From Dromiciops gliroides (Eukaryota > Chordata > Mammalia > Microbiotheria > Microbiotheriidae), in contig NC_057863.1 in assembly GCF_019393635.1 (NCBI RefSeq), forward strand, positions 641,735,306 to 641,799,305: a stretch of 64,000 nucleotides of DNA. The letters run 5' to 3'. The position numbers and the translations under genes are program-made. Below the pieces are notes generated by a model. That model made no database searches. It saw nothing but the letters and a program-made list of their open reading frames with translations, and was not told the origin of the DNA. Of the stretch, positions 22,901 to 34,689 are shown piece by piece (position 1 is the stretch's first letter; the number at the start of each line of letters is the position of its first letter).

Positions 22901-24173
22901 CGTAGGCGGGGCTTCCTCCTCTTTTCTTCCCCCCCCCAAGTCCCATGGGCGGGTGGGGGGGAAGGAGAGGAGCCCTGGGATTCCAGGTCTAGAGTTGGAA
23001 GGAGCCCCAGAGGCCAGCCAGCCCCACCCCCTCTCTCTCCAGTGGAGGAAACTGAGGCCCAGGCAGAAGTGACTCGTCCAAGGTCACCGGGGAGTAAGTG
23101 GCCGAGCCCGGGTTCCCACGTAGATCCTCTAGCTCTGAATGCAGCTTCCCCCCTCTCCCCGGGGTGGACCCTGTGGCCTCTGGCCCCGCTCGGGTCACAA
23201 CCCCCTCACTCCCATCCCTGGACGGGGCCTGAGAGGTCCTCTAGTCCAACTTACTCGATTTACAGAAGGAGAAACTGAGGCCCAGGATGGGCAGTGACTG
23301 ACTCTAGGTCAGACGGCGGGGCCGGCACTTGACCCCGGGTCCTCTGCCCCCTACATCGTGCCTTATAATACCCCCGTCCCCGCCCCAGAAGGGCTCGGCG
23401 CCCTGACGTAGGCCGACCCCTGGTGTCTTTCAGAAGCTGAGGCGGCCCGACCCTGACGGCGGGGATCCCCGCGCAGCAGCAGCAGCCCTGAAGGCGACCG
23501 TGACCGTGGCCTCCTGGGGGGCCTCCGCGCTCCCGGGGACGGCGTACCTGGAGGCCTGGCCGGCCCAACCCCACGAGGCGCGGCCCCTGCCCCCCGTGAC
23601 CGTGGTGTCGTCGGCGCTCGTCACCCCCATCGTGTCCACGCTCCCCATCGTGTCCCACGCGACCGCCGAGACCTCGGCCGAGGCTGAGCGGGACGAGGCC
23701 GGGGGGCCCGACGGGGCGGGCGGGGAGCCGTCCGGGGCGGCCCCGCGCGGCGAGCACGCCTACCACCGCGCGCGGCTGGAGCCCAGGGCCGGCCTGGACG
23801 GGGTGGTAGCCGCGCTGCAGCGCAAGGTGCGGGGGCTGCAGCAGCGGCAGCGGCGGCACCGCGCGCGCCTGGGCGCCCTCGAGGGGCTGGTGCAGCAGCT
23901 GCGCCGGGACCACCTGCTGTCCCACGAGCGGCTGCGGCTGCTGGGCGCGGTGAGCGTGCGGGGGAGGGGCGCACGGGGGGAGGGGCGCTCTGGGGGGTAG
24001 GGGGAAGGAGAGGACCCGCCACTCATCGCCCTCCCCTCTTCTTCTTGCAGGCATGCCTGCCCGGGGTCCCCGCGCGCCCCGAGCCCACGGGTGCTGGCGC
24101 CGTGGCCATAGTCTGCGGGGAGCAGCCCGCGGCCGCCGTGCTCTACACGCTGACGCCAGCCCACGACCCCTGA
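22689..24173 (+). CDS. THAP8: THAP8, zinc-finger part degraded or incomplete
   Basis: THAP8 belongs to the THAP (C2CH zinc finger) DNA-binding family. The 3' exons are clear: 23434-23949 (172 codons) and 24051-24173, ending AHDP-stop. They encode LDGVVAALQRKVRGLQQRQR, a coiled coil like human THAP8 LGALQRRVRRLQR, and a final AVAIVCGE like human TIICGG. EHAY at 23752-23763 fits the HCFC1-binding pattern (D/E)HxY. Upstream, 22689-22773 reads LAPPCPNTAGLLGAENR, matching the human first exon (RAPNCSNTAGRLGADNR). However, the first zinc cysteine (residue 5) is serine here. No exon with the rest of the THAP domain (W, second C, H, AVPxIF) is found between 22774 and 23433, which holds two MIRs. Joining exon 1 directly to 23434 gives an immediate TAA, and the 3' exons have no in-frame ATG. 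A diverged or decaying gene is likely; an assembly loss is possible. Confidence 0.8.
23030..23360 (-). mobile_element. Two MIR-like relics in the THAP8 intron
   Basis: gaggaaactgaggcccagg at about 23044 and gagaaactgaggcccagg at about 23270 are each followed by MIR CORE-like text. They fill most of the space where the second THAP exon would be expected. Confidence 0.6.
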
Positions 24174-24221
24174 GCGCCTGGGGGGAGGGGGCTTCCGTGC
24201 CTCAGTGGCTCTTTTGGACTC

Positions 24222-24227
24222 AATAAA
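24222..24227 (+). terminator. THAP8: THAP8 poly(A) signal
   Basis: AATAAA 49 bases after the stop codon, close upstream of the CLIP3 promoter. Confidence 0.85.
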
Positions 24228-24389
24228 CTAACTTGAGAAAAACCTCGAGTCTGTGAATTGCGGGTGGGGGGCGCCCCTGGGGGCCTGCGCCTCTTTCTGT
24301 CTGTCCCCTTATCGCCGCCTTGGACTTTCTCCCCCGTGTGTGTCTTTCCTCAGTGTCTAGAGGTCTCTGTTCCCTTCGCTCCCCCTCTC

Positions 24390-24600
24390 CCCCTCTAGTC
24401 CCCCGCCCCCGGGGTGCCTGTGCGACGCGCGCATGCGCGATCGGGGCCCCGCCCTCCGGCCCATCTCTGTCTCCAGGTCTCTCCATCTCCATCATCTCTC
24501 CATCCTCTTCTCTCTGCATCTGTCTCTCCCCTTCTCTGTCTCTGCACCCGGGGTAAGGGGGCCCTGCCCTGACCGAGATAAACACATACCCAGGCATCCG
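24390..24600 (+). promoter_or_regulatory. CLIP3: CLIP3 promoter region with NRF1-like site
   Basis: A CpG-rich block between the THAP8 poly(A) signal and the CLIP3 start codon. gcgcatgcgc at about 24429-24438 is a perfect NRF1-type palindrome. It is followed by a pyrimidine-rich tctctccatc-like tract that is likely 5' leader or promoter. Confidence 0.55.
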
Positions 24601-24909
24601 ACCCCGCGGTCCCTGGTTGCATCTCCTAGGGCTAGACAGGCCCAACGCCTTGGTCCAGGAGGGAGGGAAGGGAAGGGAATGCGGGGTGGGGGGAGGTAGA
24701 TTCCCTAACAGGGGCTGGGGGGAGAGGTGCTGGCCCTTGGTCTTGGGGAAGGGACTCCAGGACCGTGGGAGCTGGGTATACCACCTGCCCCTGGCTGGGG
24801 GAGGGGGCAGTGAGCCCTGACTACCCCCTTTTCCATCCCCTCCCTGTCAAGCTGTGACCCCAGCCCCTCGTGAGTGCCCCAGGCCCCCTCCCCGAGCGTC
24901 CCCCGGGCC

Positions 24910-27900
24910 ATGACGAAGACGGACGCCGCAGCGCTGCCCCCGGAGGAGGAAGAAGAGGAAGAGGAGGAAGAGGAGGAGCCCCTGCCAGAAGCTCCCAGCC
25001 CCATCCCAGAGCGCAGGCAGAAGCCCGTGGTGCACCCCTCAGCCCCAGCGCCCCTGCCCAAGGACTATGGTAAACAGCCCGGAGAGCGGAGATGCTCCGA
25101 GGTGTGGCATAGACAGGGATCCATTCAGTGGGGCTCCCGAGCCTCCCCAGGATTTGGTTCTCTGAGATCCTTCAGGGAGCCTGAGGAATTTGGTCTTGTG
25201 ACATGACAGGATCCTATCTGTTCTGCCTGAGGTCCCTGTGCCGGGATCTGAGGGATCAGCTTTGGGGACCTAGTGGGAATCCAGAAGGATCTAGCCAGGA
25301 GCCCTCAAGAGTTTATGGGATCTGATGGACCTGAGCAGGGGGGTTCGGAAGGGGGGTGCATGAACTTGGGGGTTTGGTGGTGGTCGTTTAATTCTTTTGA
25401 TAATTACATTCCACTCTCCTTGGTTTCCATCTTAACCCCTGGCATTTTATTTTATGCATCTAAAAACAGGGTTCTGAGGAGGGGCCCAAGGGGACCAGGG
25501 CATAAAACACATTTTAAGAACCTTTCTTTTAGTGGATCTTACACTAGAGGCTGAGCCAAGGCAGTGGAGGGTTGAGAAGGGGTGTGGGGAAGGAGCGTTT
25601 GAGCCTGGGGATGAAGCTGGATGCTGGGGGTGGGGGTGGAAGGATTCCAGGTGAGGCCTTCCAGTCTGCCAGGCCCTGTTCAGGCCCCAAAGGGGTCTGA
25701 TGGGGATCCGGGGAGGGGTCTGCTCTCTAGGGATCCTGGCACAGGAGGTCAAGTGGAATCCAGGCTCTGGACCTGGCCTGTGGGGAAGGGGAGTGGCTTT
25801 GTCTGGGCCAAGGGATGACCTCTGTCTGTCTGTCTGTCCCACCAGCCTTCACTTTCTTTGACCCCAATGACCCAGCCTGTCAGGAGATTCTGCTGGACCC
25901 ACGCACGACGATCCCTGAGCTCTTTGCCATCATCCGCCAATGGGTACCCCAAGTTCAGCACAAGATTGACGTCATTGGCAACGAGGTGGGTAGAGTCTGC
26001 AGGCAGGACACTGGCGGCCCAGGGACAGCTCTTCCTGGGGTAACGCTGTGATCCTGTGTCCCCAGATCCTACGCCGTGGATGTCACGTGAATGACCGGGA
26101 TGGGCTCACAGACATGACCCTGCTCCACTATGCCTGCAAAGCTGGGGCTCATGGTGTTGGTGAGTGAGACCGGGCCCCAAGGTCTGACGAGCTAAGACCC
26201 CCAGAGCCCCAGAACCACACTGATGAGCTCCTAAGATCCCCAAATGCTAGGTCCCACTGACCAGCCTGTGCTCACCCTGCCCGCCTCCCAACAGGGGACC
26301 CTGTGGCTGCTGTCCGCCTGTCGCAGCAGCTGCTGGCCTTGGGGGGTGATGTGACCCTGCGGAGCCGCTGGACAAACATGAACGCGCTCCATTATGCGGC
26401 ATATTTTGACGTCCCAGATCTCATCCGAGTGTTGCTGAAGGGGGCCCGACCCCGAGGTATGTGGGAGGGGGGGACACTGGTAGGGGGGGACTGTGCCGGA
26501 GGGAGTCTGGGGCCTGAGGAGTCTCTGGCTGCCCTGACCAGCCCCCTTCATCTCCCCTCCTAGTGGTGAACTCCACGTGCAGCGACTTCAATCACGGCTC
26601 AGCCCTGCACATCGCAGCCTCCAACCTGTGCCTCGGGGCTGCTCGCTGCCTCTTAGAGCATGGGGCCAACCCTGCTCTGCGGGTACGTGACCCCGACCTC
26701 AACCCTAGGAGCCCCTCGTGCCCCATGTACCTCAGACATCTGGGCCCCCTGACCTCAGTCCCACATCCCCAGAAGTCTGGGCCCTCTGCATGCAGCCAGG
26801 GTGTCCCAGGTACCTGGGTCCCCTGACTGTGGCTGTCCCCCCACAGAACCGCAAGGGCCAAGTCCCGGCCGAGGTTGTCCCCGACCCTATGGACATGTCC
26901 CTGGACAAGGCTGAGGCCGCCCTTGTGGCTAAGGAACTGAGGACGCTGCTGGAGGAGGCAGTCCCCCTGTCCTGTGCCCTCCCCAAGGTCACGTTACCCA
27001 ACTACGACAACGTCCCAGGCAACCTCATGCTCAGCGCCCTCGGCCTGCGGCTCGGAGACCGGGTCCTGCTGGACGGTCAGAAGGTCAGGAGCCAGAGGGG
27101 GCAGCCGTCTAGGATCCCGGGGCTGAGATTGTGTCACAGATTGATGGAGTGGGGGAAGGTGGCTGAAGAATCCCAATTCTTAGGTCAAAATCAGGTCAGA
27201 GGTCAGGGAAAAGACCGTGGTCCAGGCGTCTGTCAGAACCTGGCATGAGATGAGAGGTCAGGGAAGCCTCAGACCCCGACACCCTGACCGGGGTGCCGAC
27301 TCTGAATCTCTTCCCTGTCCCTCCCCACCCAGGCCGGAACGCTGCGTTTCTGCGGGACCACGGAGTTCGCCAGTGGCCAGTGGGTAGGCGTGGAGCTGGA
27401 CGAGCCGGAGGGCAAGAACGATGGAAGCGTAGGGGGTGTGCGCTACTTCATCTGCCCCCCTAAGCAGGGTCAGTTCGGGTGCCTTCCTGTCCTCAGCCAC
27501 AGTATTCCTCCTCCCGGGAGCGTAGTGGCCTTGACTGGACCTAATGAGAGCTTCTTTGGGTCCTAAACTTGAAAGCTGATACCCCTGGGAGGGACTTGGG
27601 CAGGGGAATCACTGGGGTGCCGGCCCTGCTGACACCCACTTCTCTTCCAGGCCTCTTTGCCTCGGTCTCCAAGGTGTCAAAAGCGGCAGACGCCCTTCCT
27701 TCTTCAGTTACCTCCACCCCTCGCACCCCTCGGATGGACTTTTCCCGTGTCACTGGCAAAGGCCGAAAGGAGCGCAAAGGTCAGAAGGGGTCACTGGTCT
27801 CACTGAGACCAAGGAAGGCTCATCGGTCACTTTGGGCCTGAGGAGAAATCAGGGGTTACTTAGGGGACAGGCAGTTCAGTAGTTAGTGTAGGATAGAGCG

Positions 27901-30031
27901 GTTGGAAATGTCTGTAGTACAGAATTGTCTGTGTCCTTTTTCAGCTCAAAGTTCTGAAATAAGGAGATCGTTGAGGGGTGGGGTGTTCATGCTGGGGGTG
28001 GGGGGAGTCCTGATTTCAGGGGGTCATTGGTTCAGAGGTCCTTAAATTTTTGGGGTCCCTACTTTGGATGGCTAGATTTAGGTGACTCTGGGTTCAAGGG
28101 TGTACTTAGGATTTGTAAGATTATGGGTCTGATGGGATTTAGATTCAGGGGTATCACATTTCAGGGTTCTGGGCTTTTAGGCTGCCTTTCATTTATGGGA
28201 GTGCTGAATTCAAGAGGTCCCAAGTGGAGGGAGGAACTCTGGGCTCCTGGCTTCTACATTCTGCCCTCTCCTTTTCCCCTCCTCCAGCAAAGAAAAAGTC
28301 CCCATCACCCTCCCTGGGCAGCCTCCAGCGTGAGGGTTTAAAGGCTGAGGTAGGAGACCAAGTACTGGTGGCTGGACAGAAGCAGGGTGTGATTCGCTTC
28401 TATGGGAAGACAGACTTTGCCCCTGGTAAGGCGGATGCTCTGGGCCCCTGGCAGGGCTTATGGGAAGGAGAAGAAGGGGGAGGGACCAAGGATTGGGGGG
28501 CTCTGAGATCCAGCCTGCAAAGGCCGCGATTCAGCTCTATCTGTATGCCCAGGGTATTGGTTTGGCATCGAGCTCGACCACCCGACGGGGAAACATGATG
28601 GCTCCGTCTTTGGTGTCAGATACTTCACATGCCCCCCTCGCCATGGGGTCTTTGCACCTGCATCCCGCATACAGAGGTAAGGCCCAGAACCCTGAACAAC
28701 GCCAATCCCAGCAGCAACAACAACAAAACTTGGTGCCCCCACATCTGAGAGATGCCCCCTGAAAACAGCAACAACAAAACCCAGAAGCCCATGCCACGCA
28801 ATGGCCTCCCAAACCCAGGAGGCCTAGAGACACATCCCAGACACTAGAAAGCCTAGAAATGTGCCTGGGGGTCCTGTCCAGAGACCTCGGCGAGAAGCCC
28901 AGGCTACCATGGAAGATGGACGTTGACCGAGGCATTCCTCAGAACCACCAGGAGATGGGCAGCCTTGTGGGATTCCAAATCCAGGGACCTGCCTCCCCCA
29001 CCAAAGGCCAGACACAAGAGCACCCCCACTTCCACCCCTGCTCTGTCCCATTGTCCTCAGACTCAGGAAATAGCGAAACCCCAAATCTGAGAAACTCTCA
29101 AAGAGTGATGGCCTTCATCCTACATTAGCCCTGCTTGCATCTCCCCGGCGACCTGTCTGACATGTCCCCTTTGATATCTCTCCAGAATTGGTGGCTCCAC
29201 TGACCCCCCCAAGGACAGCATCACAGCCAAGAAAGTCCAAGTGACCAGTGAGTGTGTAGGGAGGGCCCTGACTTTGGGGATCTCATGGCCTAGGAAGGCA
29301 TGAGGTGGGAGACTCAGAAAAGGATTAAGGGGGTCCTAGAAAGGGGCTGGGAGGCCCTGGGAGGGTCCCTAGCTACAAAATCTTGGGTTTCTTACCCCGT
29401 CCTTTCCCCATAGTGACTCAGCCCAAACGCACATTCCCAACTGTCCGGACTCCCAAGGACATCACATCAGAAAACTCTATCTCCAGGTATAAGGACAGGA
29501 GTGAACTATATCCTCACCCCTCAGCCCTCTTTAAGTCAATCCAGGTTTCTATAGCCCAAGCTTGAGAAGGCAAGAGAGAGGGCCAGTGGGAGTGGAACCA
29601 GAGGGGGAGGGGAAGCCAGAGCAGAGCCCATGGGAGCATGAGGATGAGTTTGATTTGGGGTCTGGTGAGTGTGAGGGGGGGAATCGGGGAGATGGATCAG
29701 GACTAGAGAGAGGTCAGAACAGAACCAGAGGGGATGGGGCCACAGGGAAGGAGAGAGGTGTCAGGGATAGAGAAAAGTCTAGGGTAATTACAGACCGGGG
29801 CCAGAGTCAAGCTGGGGTCAGGGATGAGAGCCGTGGAGACTTAAAGCATCCCTGGAATGAGATGGAGGGACATGGGATGGAGGAGAGGAGAGGGGGCTGA
29901 GACGTGAGGCAGCACCAAGCGTGGAGGTGGGAAGCCCCCGTGTGCCATTCATCACTGGTCCCCTTCCTCCTCCCAGGTTACTCTTCTGTTGCTGGTTTCC
30001 CTGGATGCTTCGGGCAGAGATGCAGTCGTAG
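24910..30031 (+). CDS. CLIP3: CLIP3 (CLIPR-59), complete, 13 coding exons
   Basis: CLIP3/CLIPR-59 links trans-Golgi and plasma-membrane rafts to microtubules and regulates AKT and GLUT4 traffic. Coding exons are 24910-25069, 25846-25985, 26066-26159, 26295-26456, 26564-26682, 26847-27083, 27333-27468, 27651-27779, 28288-28425, 28553-28676, 29186-29247, 29414-29486 and 29977-30031: 1629 nt, 542 residues (human about 547). In order they give an acidic E-run at the N terminus, three ankyrin repeats ([59 protein letters not shown]) and two CAP-Gly domains with GKNDGSVGG and GKHDGSVFG. The C terminus [17 protein letters not shown] has the two cysteines known to be palmitoylated. All splice sites are GT/AG and phases agree. 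I see no damage. Confidence 0.98.
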
Positions 30032-30566
30032 GAACCCGGAGCCGGTGGCGGTCCCTGGACCAGAGGCCCCAACTACCCCCCAATATACTGACCCCCCTCA
30101 AATACAAGTCCCAAGTCACCCCAAATATACCACCCCCAAATCCCCCCAGTATACCAACCCCTCCGGATCAGACCCCAGTTAACGTGGGTATCAGTGTCAG
30201 ACCTGTCCCTTACTCATCACTGACCATGCCTTCCGTTATCCCCTCAGAGACACTGACCCCAGATCAGCCCCAGACGGCCTGAAATGATCCCAAATTGTCC
30301 CCTTCCCATGACCCTTGGTGACCCCTCCTCAGTGACTCCCTATAACCCCCAGTGCCTTGATATTCACAATTAGCCCCTCCCCCTTAGAGAAATCTCTATT
30401 TTTTAAGACACTACAACCCCTGGGCCCATCCCTGGATTCCCCCCAGATCCTGGCCAAGCCCCACACTCACATTAGGGCCCCCAAAGCCGCCTGGGGTGTC
30501 ACTCATTGACCCGCATGCCTCCTCCCCCCAACTCAGCATGACATCTCCCTCACCCTGCCTGGCTTC

Positions 30567-30572
30567 AATAAA
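30567..30572 (+). terminator. CLIP3: CLIP3 poly(A) signal
   Basis: AATAAA about 540 bases after the CLIP3 stop, ending a C-rich 3' UTR. Confidence 0.85.
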
Positions 30573-30599
30573 GACATTTCTATAGCCAAGGGTCTTTGG

Positions 30600-31080
30600 G
30601 TCACTTTGTGTGAGTCATTACAGAGCCATAGATTGAGAGCTAATTCACAAAGGGAGAAACTGAGGCTAAGAGGGGAAGTCCCTTGTTCAAGGTCACATAG
30701 CTAGTAAATAATTCAAGTGATCCCGAGACCAAGCCCAGTCCTCTCTTCACTATTCAGCCATGCTCGTCTCTCTTCCTGCTCATTGGCCCCTTCAGGAGTC
30801 TCATGGATGCTCGGGGAGGTCCCGGTCTTCCTGCCCCAGGTCTACCAGTCTGTGGCAGGAGACGGGGCTAGGAAATGACAGAAGTAGGTGGCCCTGCTCT
30901 TGCTGCCTTCCCCCTGACCACCTGGCTTGGAGCTATCCTGGGGCAAACAGGAAGGGTCCAGGGGCCCAAGGGCTGGACGGTGGCAGAGGCAGCTGGCACA
31001 TCCTAAGAGCACCTTTTGGACCATTTTCAGACTTGCAGGATCACCATGTATCCACCCCCCACCCCCACTCCAAGAGGCAG
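30600..31080. other. Intergenic, with an old MIR
   Basis: A MIR-like relic at 30645-30760 (gggagaaactgaggctaaga). I see nothing else convincing. Confidence 0.5.
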
Positions 31081-31084
31081 TGTT

Positions 31085-32230
31085 CCCCAGGGCTCCATCC
31101 TTGGCCTCTTCTCTGATTTCAGCTGTTCCCACCCATTCATTAGATTCTCTATACAGATAACTCCCAGTTCTGTATATCCGGCCTTCATCTCTCCCCTGAG
31201 ATCCATCCTCACATCTCTATCTTCCTATGGGCATCTGGACCTGGAAATCCCATTTGTACCTTAGAACAACTCATTCCCTTTCTTCTAAAACCCATTTTAC
31301 AAATATCTCACTTCATCTCATGACAGCCCTGGGTGGCCAATGTTATGATGATGTCCATTTTACAGATGAGGGAACTGAGGCAGGCAGGTTAACTGATTTG
31401 CCCAGGGTTGCACAGCTAGGAAGTGTCTAGAAAGATTTGGGGTTTTTTTGTTTTGTTTTGCAGGGCAATTGGGGTTAAGTGACTTGCCCAGGGTCACATA
31501 GCTAGTAAGTGTTAAGTGTCTGAGGCCAGATTTGAACTCAGGTCCTCCTGAATCCAGGGCTGGTGCTCTATCCACTACACCACCTAGCTGCCCCAGTCTA
31601 GAAAGATTTGAACTCAGGTCTTCCTGGTTCCATGCCCCATCCTTTGCATCACCTGGCAATTAGCTGCCAGGTCTTGTCAATTCTGCCTCCAGAACCCTCC
31701 TCTGCCCAAGTTCAGACCTTCCATCCTCTCTCCCCTGGACAATTGCAGTAGCCTACTACTTGGCCTTCCTGCTTCCTGCCTCTCCCTTCTCTGATCCATC
31801 CTCCACTCAGCTGCTGAATTAATCATCCTAGAACAGGGCCCTGACCACATCTCTCACGGCTCCCTGCTGCCTTTCCGGATACAATCCAAACTCGTCAGCC
31901 TGGCCCTTCCACAATCTGGCTTCCACATTGCTTGCCAGGTGGATTTTCCATTATGCCTCATCACAGACTCTGGACAAATTAGACTATCAGCTGCTCCCCT
32001 CCGGCCCAGTGCATCGCCACAGGCAGGCCTAGTGAGTCCCCAGTGCCCACAACAAATGCCTCCTCTCCATTGCTTAAAATCCCCCATCCACTGCTCCAGG
32101 ACCACCTGTTCCCAAAGCCTTCCCTCAGTCCCCCTGTGGTTAGGGAACTGTGGTCTCCTTCCTCATGTTATCAAATGTGGACTCATGTATGCTCTTGTCT
32201 TCCTCCTGGTAGAGGCTTCTAATAATAACA
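31085..32230 (+). mobile_element. L2 LINE 3' portion with nested elements
   Basis: Plus-strand L2 text (ccagggctccatccttggcctc; later ctggcccttccacaatctgg). It is interrupted by a minus-strand MIR at about 31335-31665 that itself hosts a SINE. Confidence 0.7.
31441..31594 (-). mobile_element. tRNA-derived marsupial SINE inside a MIR
   Basis: A minus-strand copy with the target duplication tctagaaagattt on both sides. Confidence 0.93.
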
Positions 32231-32428
32231 GTGATAATGTCTCTGCAAACTACAAGTGCTTTGGAGAACTCAAAAACAAACTGGACAGGAACTAAATTGT
32301 TGCCTATAATTGCTTGACCATGACTTTTGTTGTTCAGTTGTTTCAGTCATGGCCGACTCTCTGTGACCCCATTGGGGGTTTTCTTGGCAAAGATACTGCA
32401 GTGGTTTGCCATTTCCCTCTCCAGCTCA

Positions 32429-32429
<1 letters not shown>

Positions 32430-32482
<53 letters not shown>
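32430..32482. repeat. (TG)n microsatellite at a SINE tail
   Basis: About 25 TG units take the place of the poly(A) tail of the minus-strand SINE next to it. Confidence 0.95.
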
Positions 32483-32483
<1 letters not shown>

Positions 32484-32484
<1 letters not shown>

Positions 32485-32617
32485 AGGCAATTGGGGTTAA
32501 GTGACTTGCCCAGGGTCACACAGCTAGTAAGTGTCAAGTATCTGAGGCCAGATTTGAACTCAGGTCTTCCTGACTCCAGTGCCGGTGCTTTATCCACTGT
32601 GCCACCTAGCTGCCCCC
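32484..32617 (-). mobile_element. tRNA-derived marsupial SINE with TG/CA tail
   Basis: A minus-strand copy. The target duplication ctccagctcattt lies outside the TG run on the left and after the body on the right, so the repeat is part of the insertion. Confidence 0.93.
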
Positions 32618-33189
32618 TCCAGCTCATTTTACAGATGAGGAAACTGAGGGTTGTGACTTGCCCAAGGTCACACAACTAGTGTCTGAAGATAAATTTGAAC
32701 TCAGGTCTTCTTGACTCCGGGCCTGGTATTGTATGCACTATGGCACCACATAACTGCTCTAAAGGGTGAAGGTATAAGAACTGATTCAAATCTTCCCCCC
32801 CCCCCATGAAACCTGTGGGTTTCTTTAGAGAAACAGAGATATAGGACAGTATTTAGGATCAGGCTCTCAGCACCAGAAATTTTTAAAATTTGATTTTGTA
32901 AGAGCCTGGGTTTATTGTTGCATGGAAACAGTGGAAATGGTAAGACGTAAAACTAAAGGGTACAAAAATTTAGCATCTACTGAATACCTAAAAAGAAATT
33001 ATCATATGGCCAGAATTAGACACCAGATGCTCACTAACCTTCGTAGATTAACAGATGACAAATCCCTGAGCTACAAATAGAGACATCAAACTATTTTTGA
33101 AAAGGCAACAAATAAATTGTGCTGGAACTAGAGTATTATCACTGGAAAAAGAGCTGCCTACGAGCACACAAACACAATATTGATGTGTT

Positions 33190-33905
33190 AATCATAATAG
33201 TGATAATAGCATTTTGTATTTTACACTTTTATTACTTCATTTTACATTTATATTTTATATTTACTTTAGATTTTTACCATATATTTTAATATTTTACTTA
33301 TTTTTATAATAGCATTTTCTGTTTTTTTGTTTTTGTTTTTGTTTTTTTTGTGGGGCTATTGGGGTTAAGTGACTTGCCCAGGGTCACACAGCTAGTAAGT
33401 GTTAAGTGTCTGAGGCCAGATTTGAACTCAGGTACTCCTGAATCCAGGACCGGTGCTTTATCTACTGCGCCATCTAACTGCCCCCTGTTTATTTTATATA
33501 TTTATAATATTTATGTTTTTATAATGTCATTTTATAGGTTTTATTTATATTTTTGTAATAGCATTTTTATATTTTTACCATGTTTTTATAATAGCATTTA
33601 ATATTTTGCTTATATTCTATAATAGCACTATCTTTTATGTATATTTTATAATAGTACCTTCTATTTTATTTATATTTTTATAACATTTTTTTACTTATAT
33701 TTTAATATATTTATATATTTCTATTTTTCATTGTAATATTTTGTTTACATTTTATAATAGCATTTTAATATTTTTGTTATATTTTATATAAGTATGTTAT
33801 ATTTTAAATATTTGAATAATAGAATTTTCTGTTTATTTTAATATTTTTATAATGGCATTTTCTATTTTTAATCTATATTTTAATAATAGCATTTTAAGAT
33901 TTTAT
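33190..33905. repeat. AT-rich degenerate minisatellite
   Basis: The motif ataatagcatttt recurs irregularly at roughly 20-60 bp steps with tatatttttat spacers, on both sides of the SINE at 33332-33485. Confidence 0.75.
33332..33485 (-). mobile_element. tRNA-derived marsupial SINE
   Basis: A minus-strand copy inserted in the AT-rich minisatellite. Confidence 0.92.
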
Positions 33906-33999
33906 TTTAAGATTTGCCAAGCTCTTTACCTACATTAGTTAATTTATAATGTGGTAAAAAGTTTTTAGCAGTGGGTTAGTAAATACAGAAAGACACGTT

Positions 34000-34580
34000 T
34001 TTTTAAGGACCACCCTTTCAGGGAGGAGACCAACGGCTGTGCATGGGCTACGCACGTCAGTCCAGCTGCTAAGCACTCCACTTCCGGGGTGCGAGCTTAA
34101 AAGGCAAGGAGAGAACGGAAGTGGGATCTTTTTCCGGCTCTCCTGGTCCGAGGACTGGCGCGACACATAGACAGATGCTGACTGGAGTTGGACGAGGCCC
34201 GGCTTGCTGTTAGCAGCACGTGCCTGCCGCGGCTCTCCTCCCCAAAGGTGGCCTTGGGCTTTTGGTGAGTTTTATACAGAGTATAGACTAAGCTTAGACT
34301 TAAGAGTATTTGTTTTGTATTTCTACTTAACAAGGGCACTAAGGTGTGTTGTTCCTGTCAGCCATGTGAACACCGGAACAAGGACACTAAGGTGTGTTGT
34401 TCCTGTTGTAAAGAGGGGCATGAATTGAGGGAATGTAGGACTTGGAGAAGAAATTCTAATTCTAATTACAGGCGAAATCAAAATAGAAATAGATCTTTTC
34501 GGAGGAATACAGAAAGGCAGTACCAGAATAATGGTAACCAATGCCACTTTTTTGGTATGATTTGGCTTCAATGAGGCTTC
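34000..34580 (+). mobile_element. Endogenous retrovirus fragment: LTR-like 5' part and gag nucleocapsid piece
   Basis: A fossil fragment. The left part (34000-34260) is GC-rich and LTR-like with a cttaaaagg TATA-type box. The right part (34320-34575) encodes a retroviral nucleocapsid-type CX2CX4HX4C zinc knuckle followed by an Arg/Asn-rich basic stretch. No pol or env is present and the element is plainly broken. The family is not assigned. Confidence 0.55.
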
Positions 34581-34689
34581 CTAACATTAGTCTGGGAGAT
34601 AAATTAAGGGAAAGGTTAAAGAGGGGAGATTTATCATCTAGTATCCAATTTTAAATCTCACAATACTTAAGATATCCCTTCTTTGGAGG

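Larger units (their letters stand above)
32318..32740 (-). mobile_element. MAR1-type CORE-SINE hosting a younger SINE
   Basis: The reverse strand has the MAR1 tail (ttgttgttcagttgtttcag is its reverse) and the body resumes after 32617. Confidence 0.72.

Noticed and set aside
23260-24054. 264-codon minus-strand frame opposite THAP8
   Set aside because: It is a GC-rich shadow of the THAP8 coiled-coil exon with low-complexity composition and no homology.
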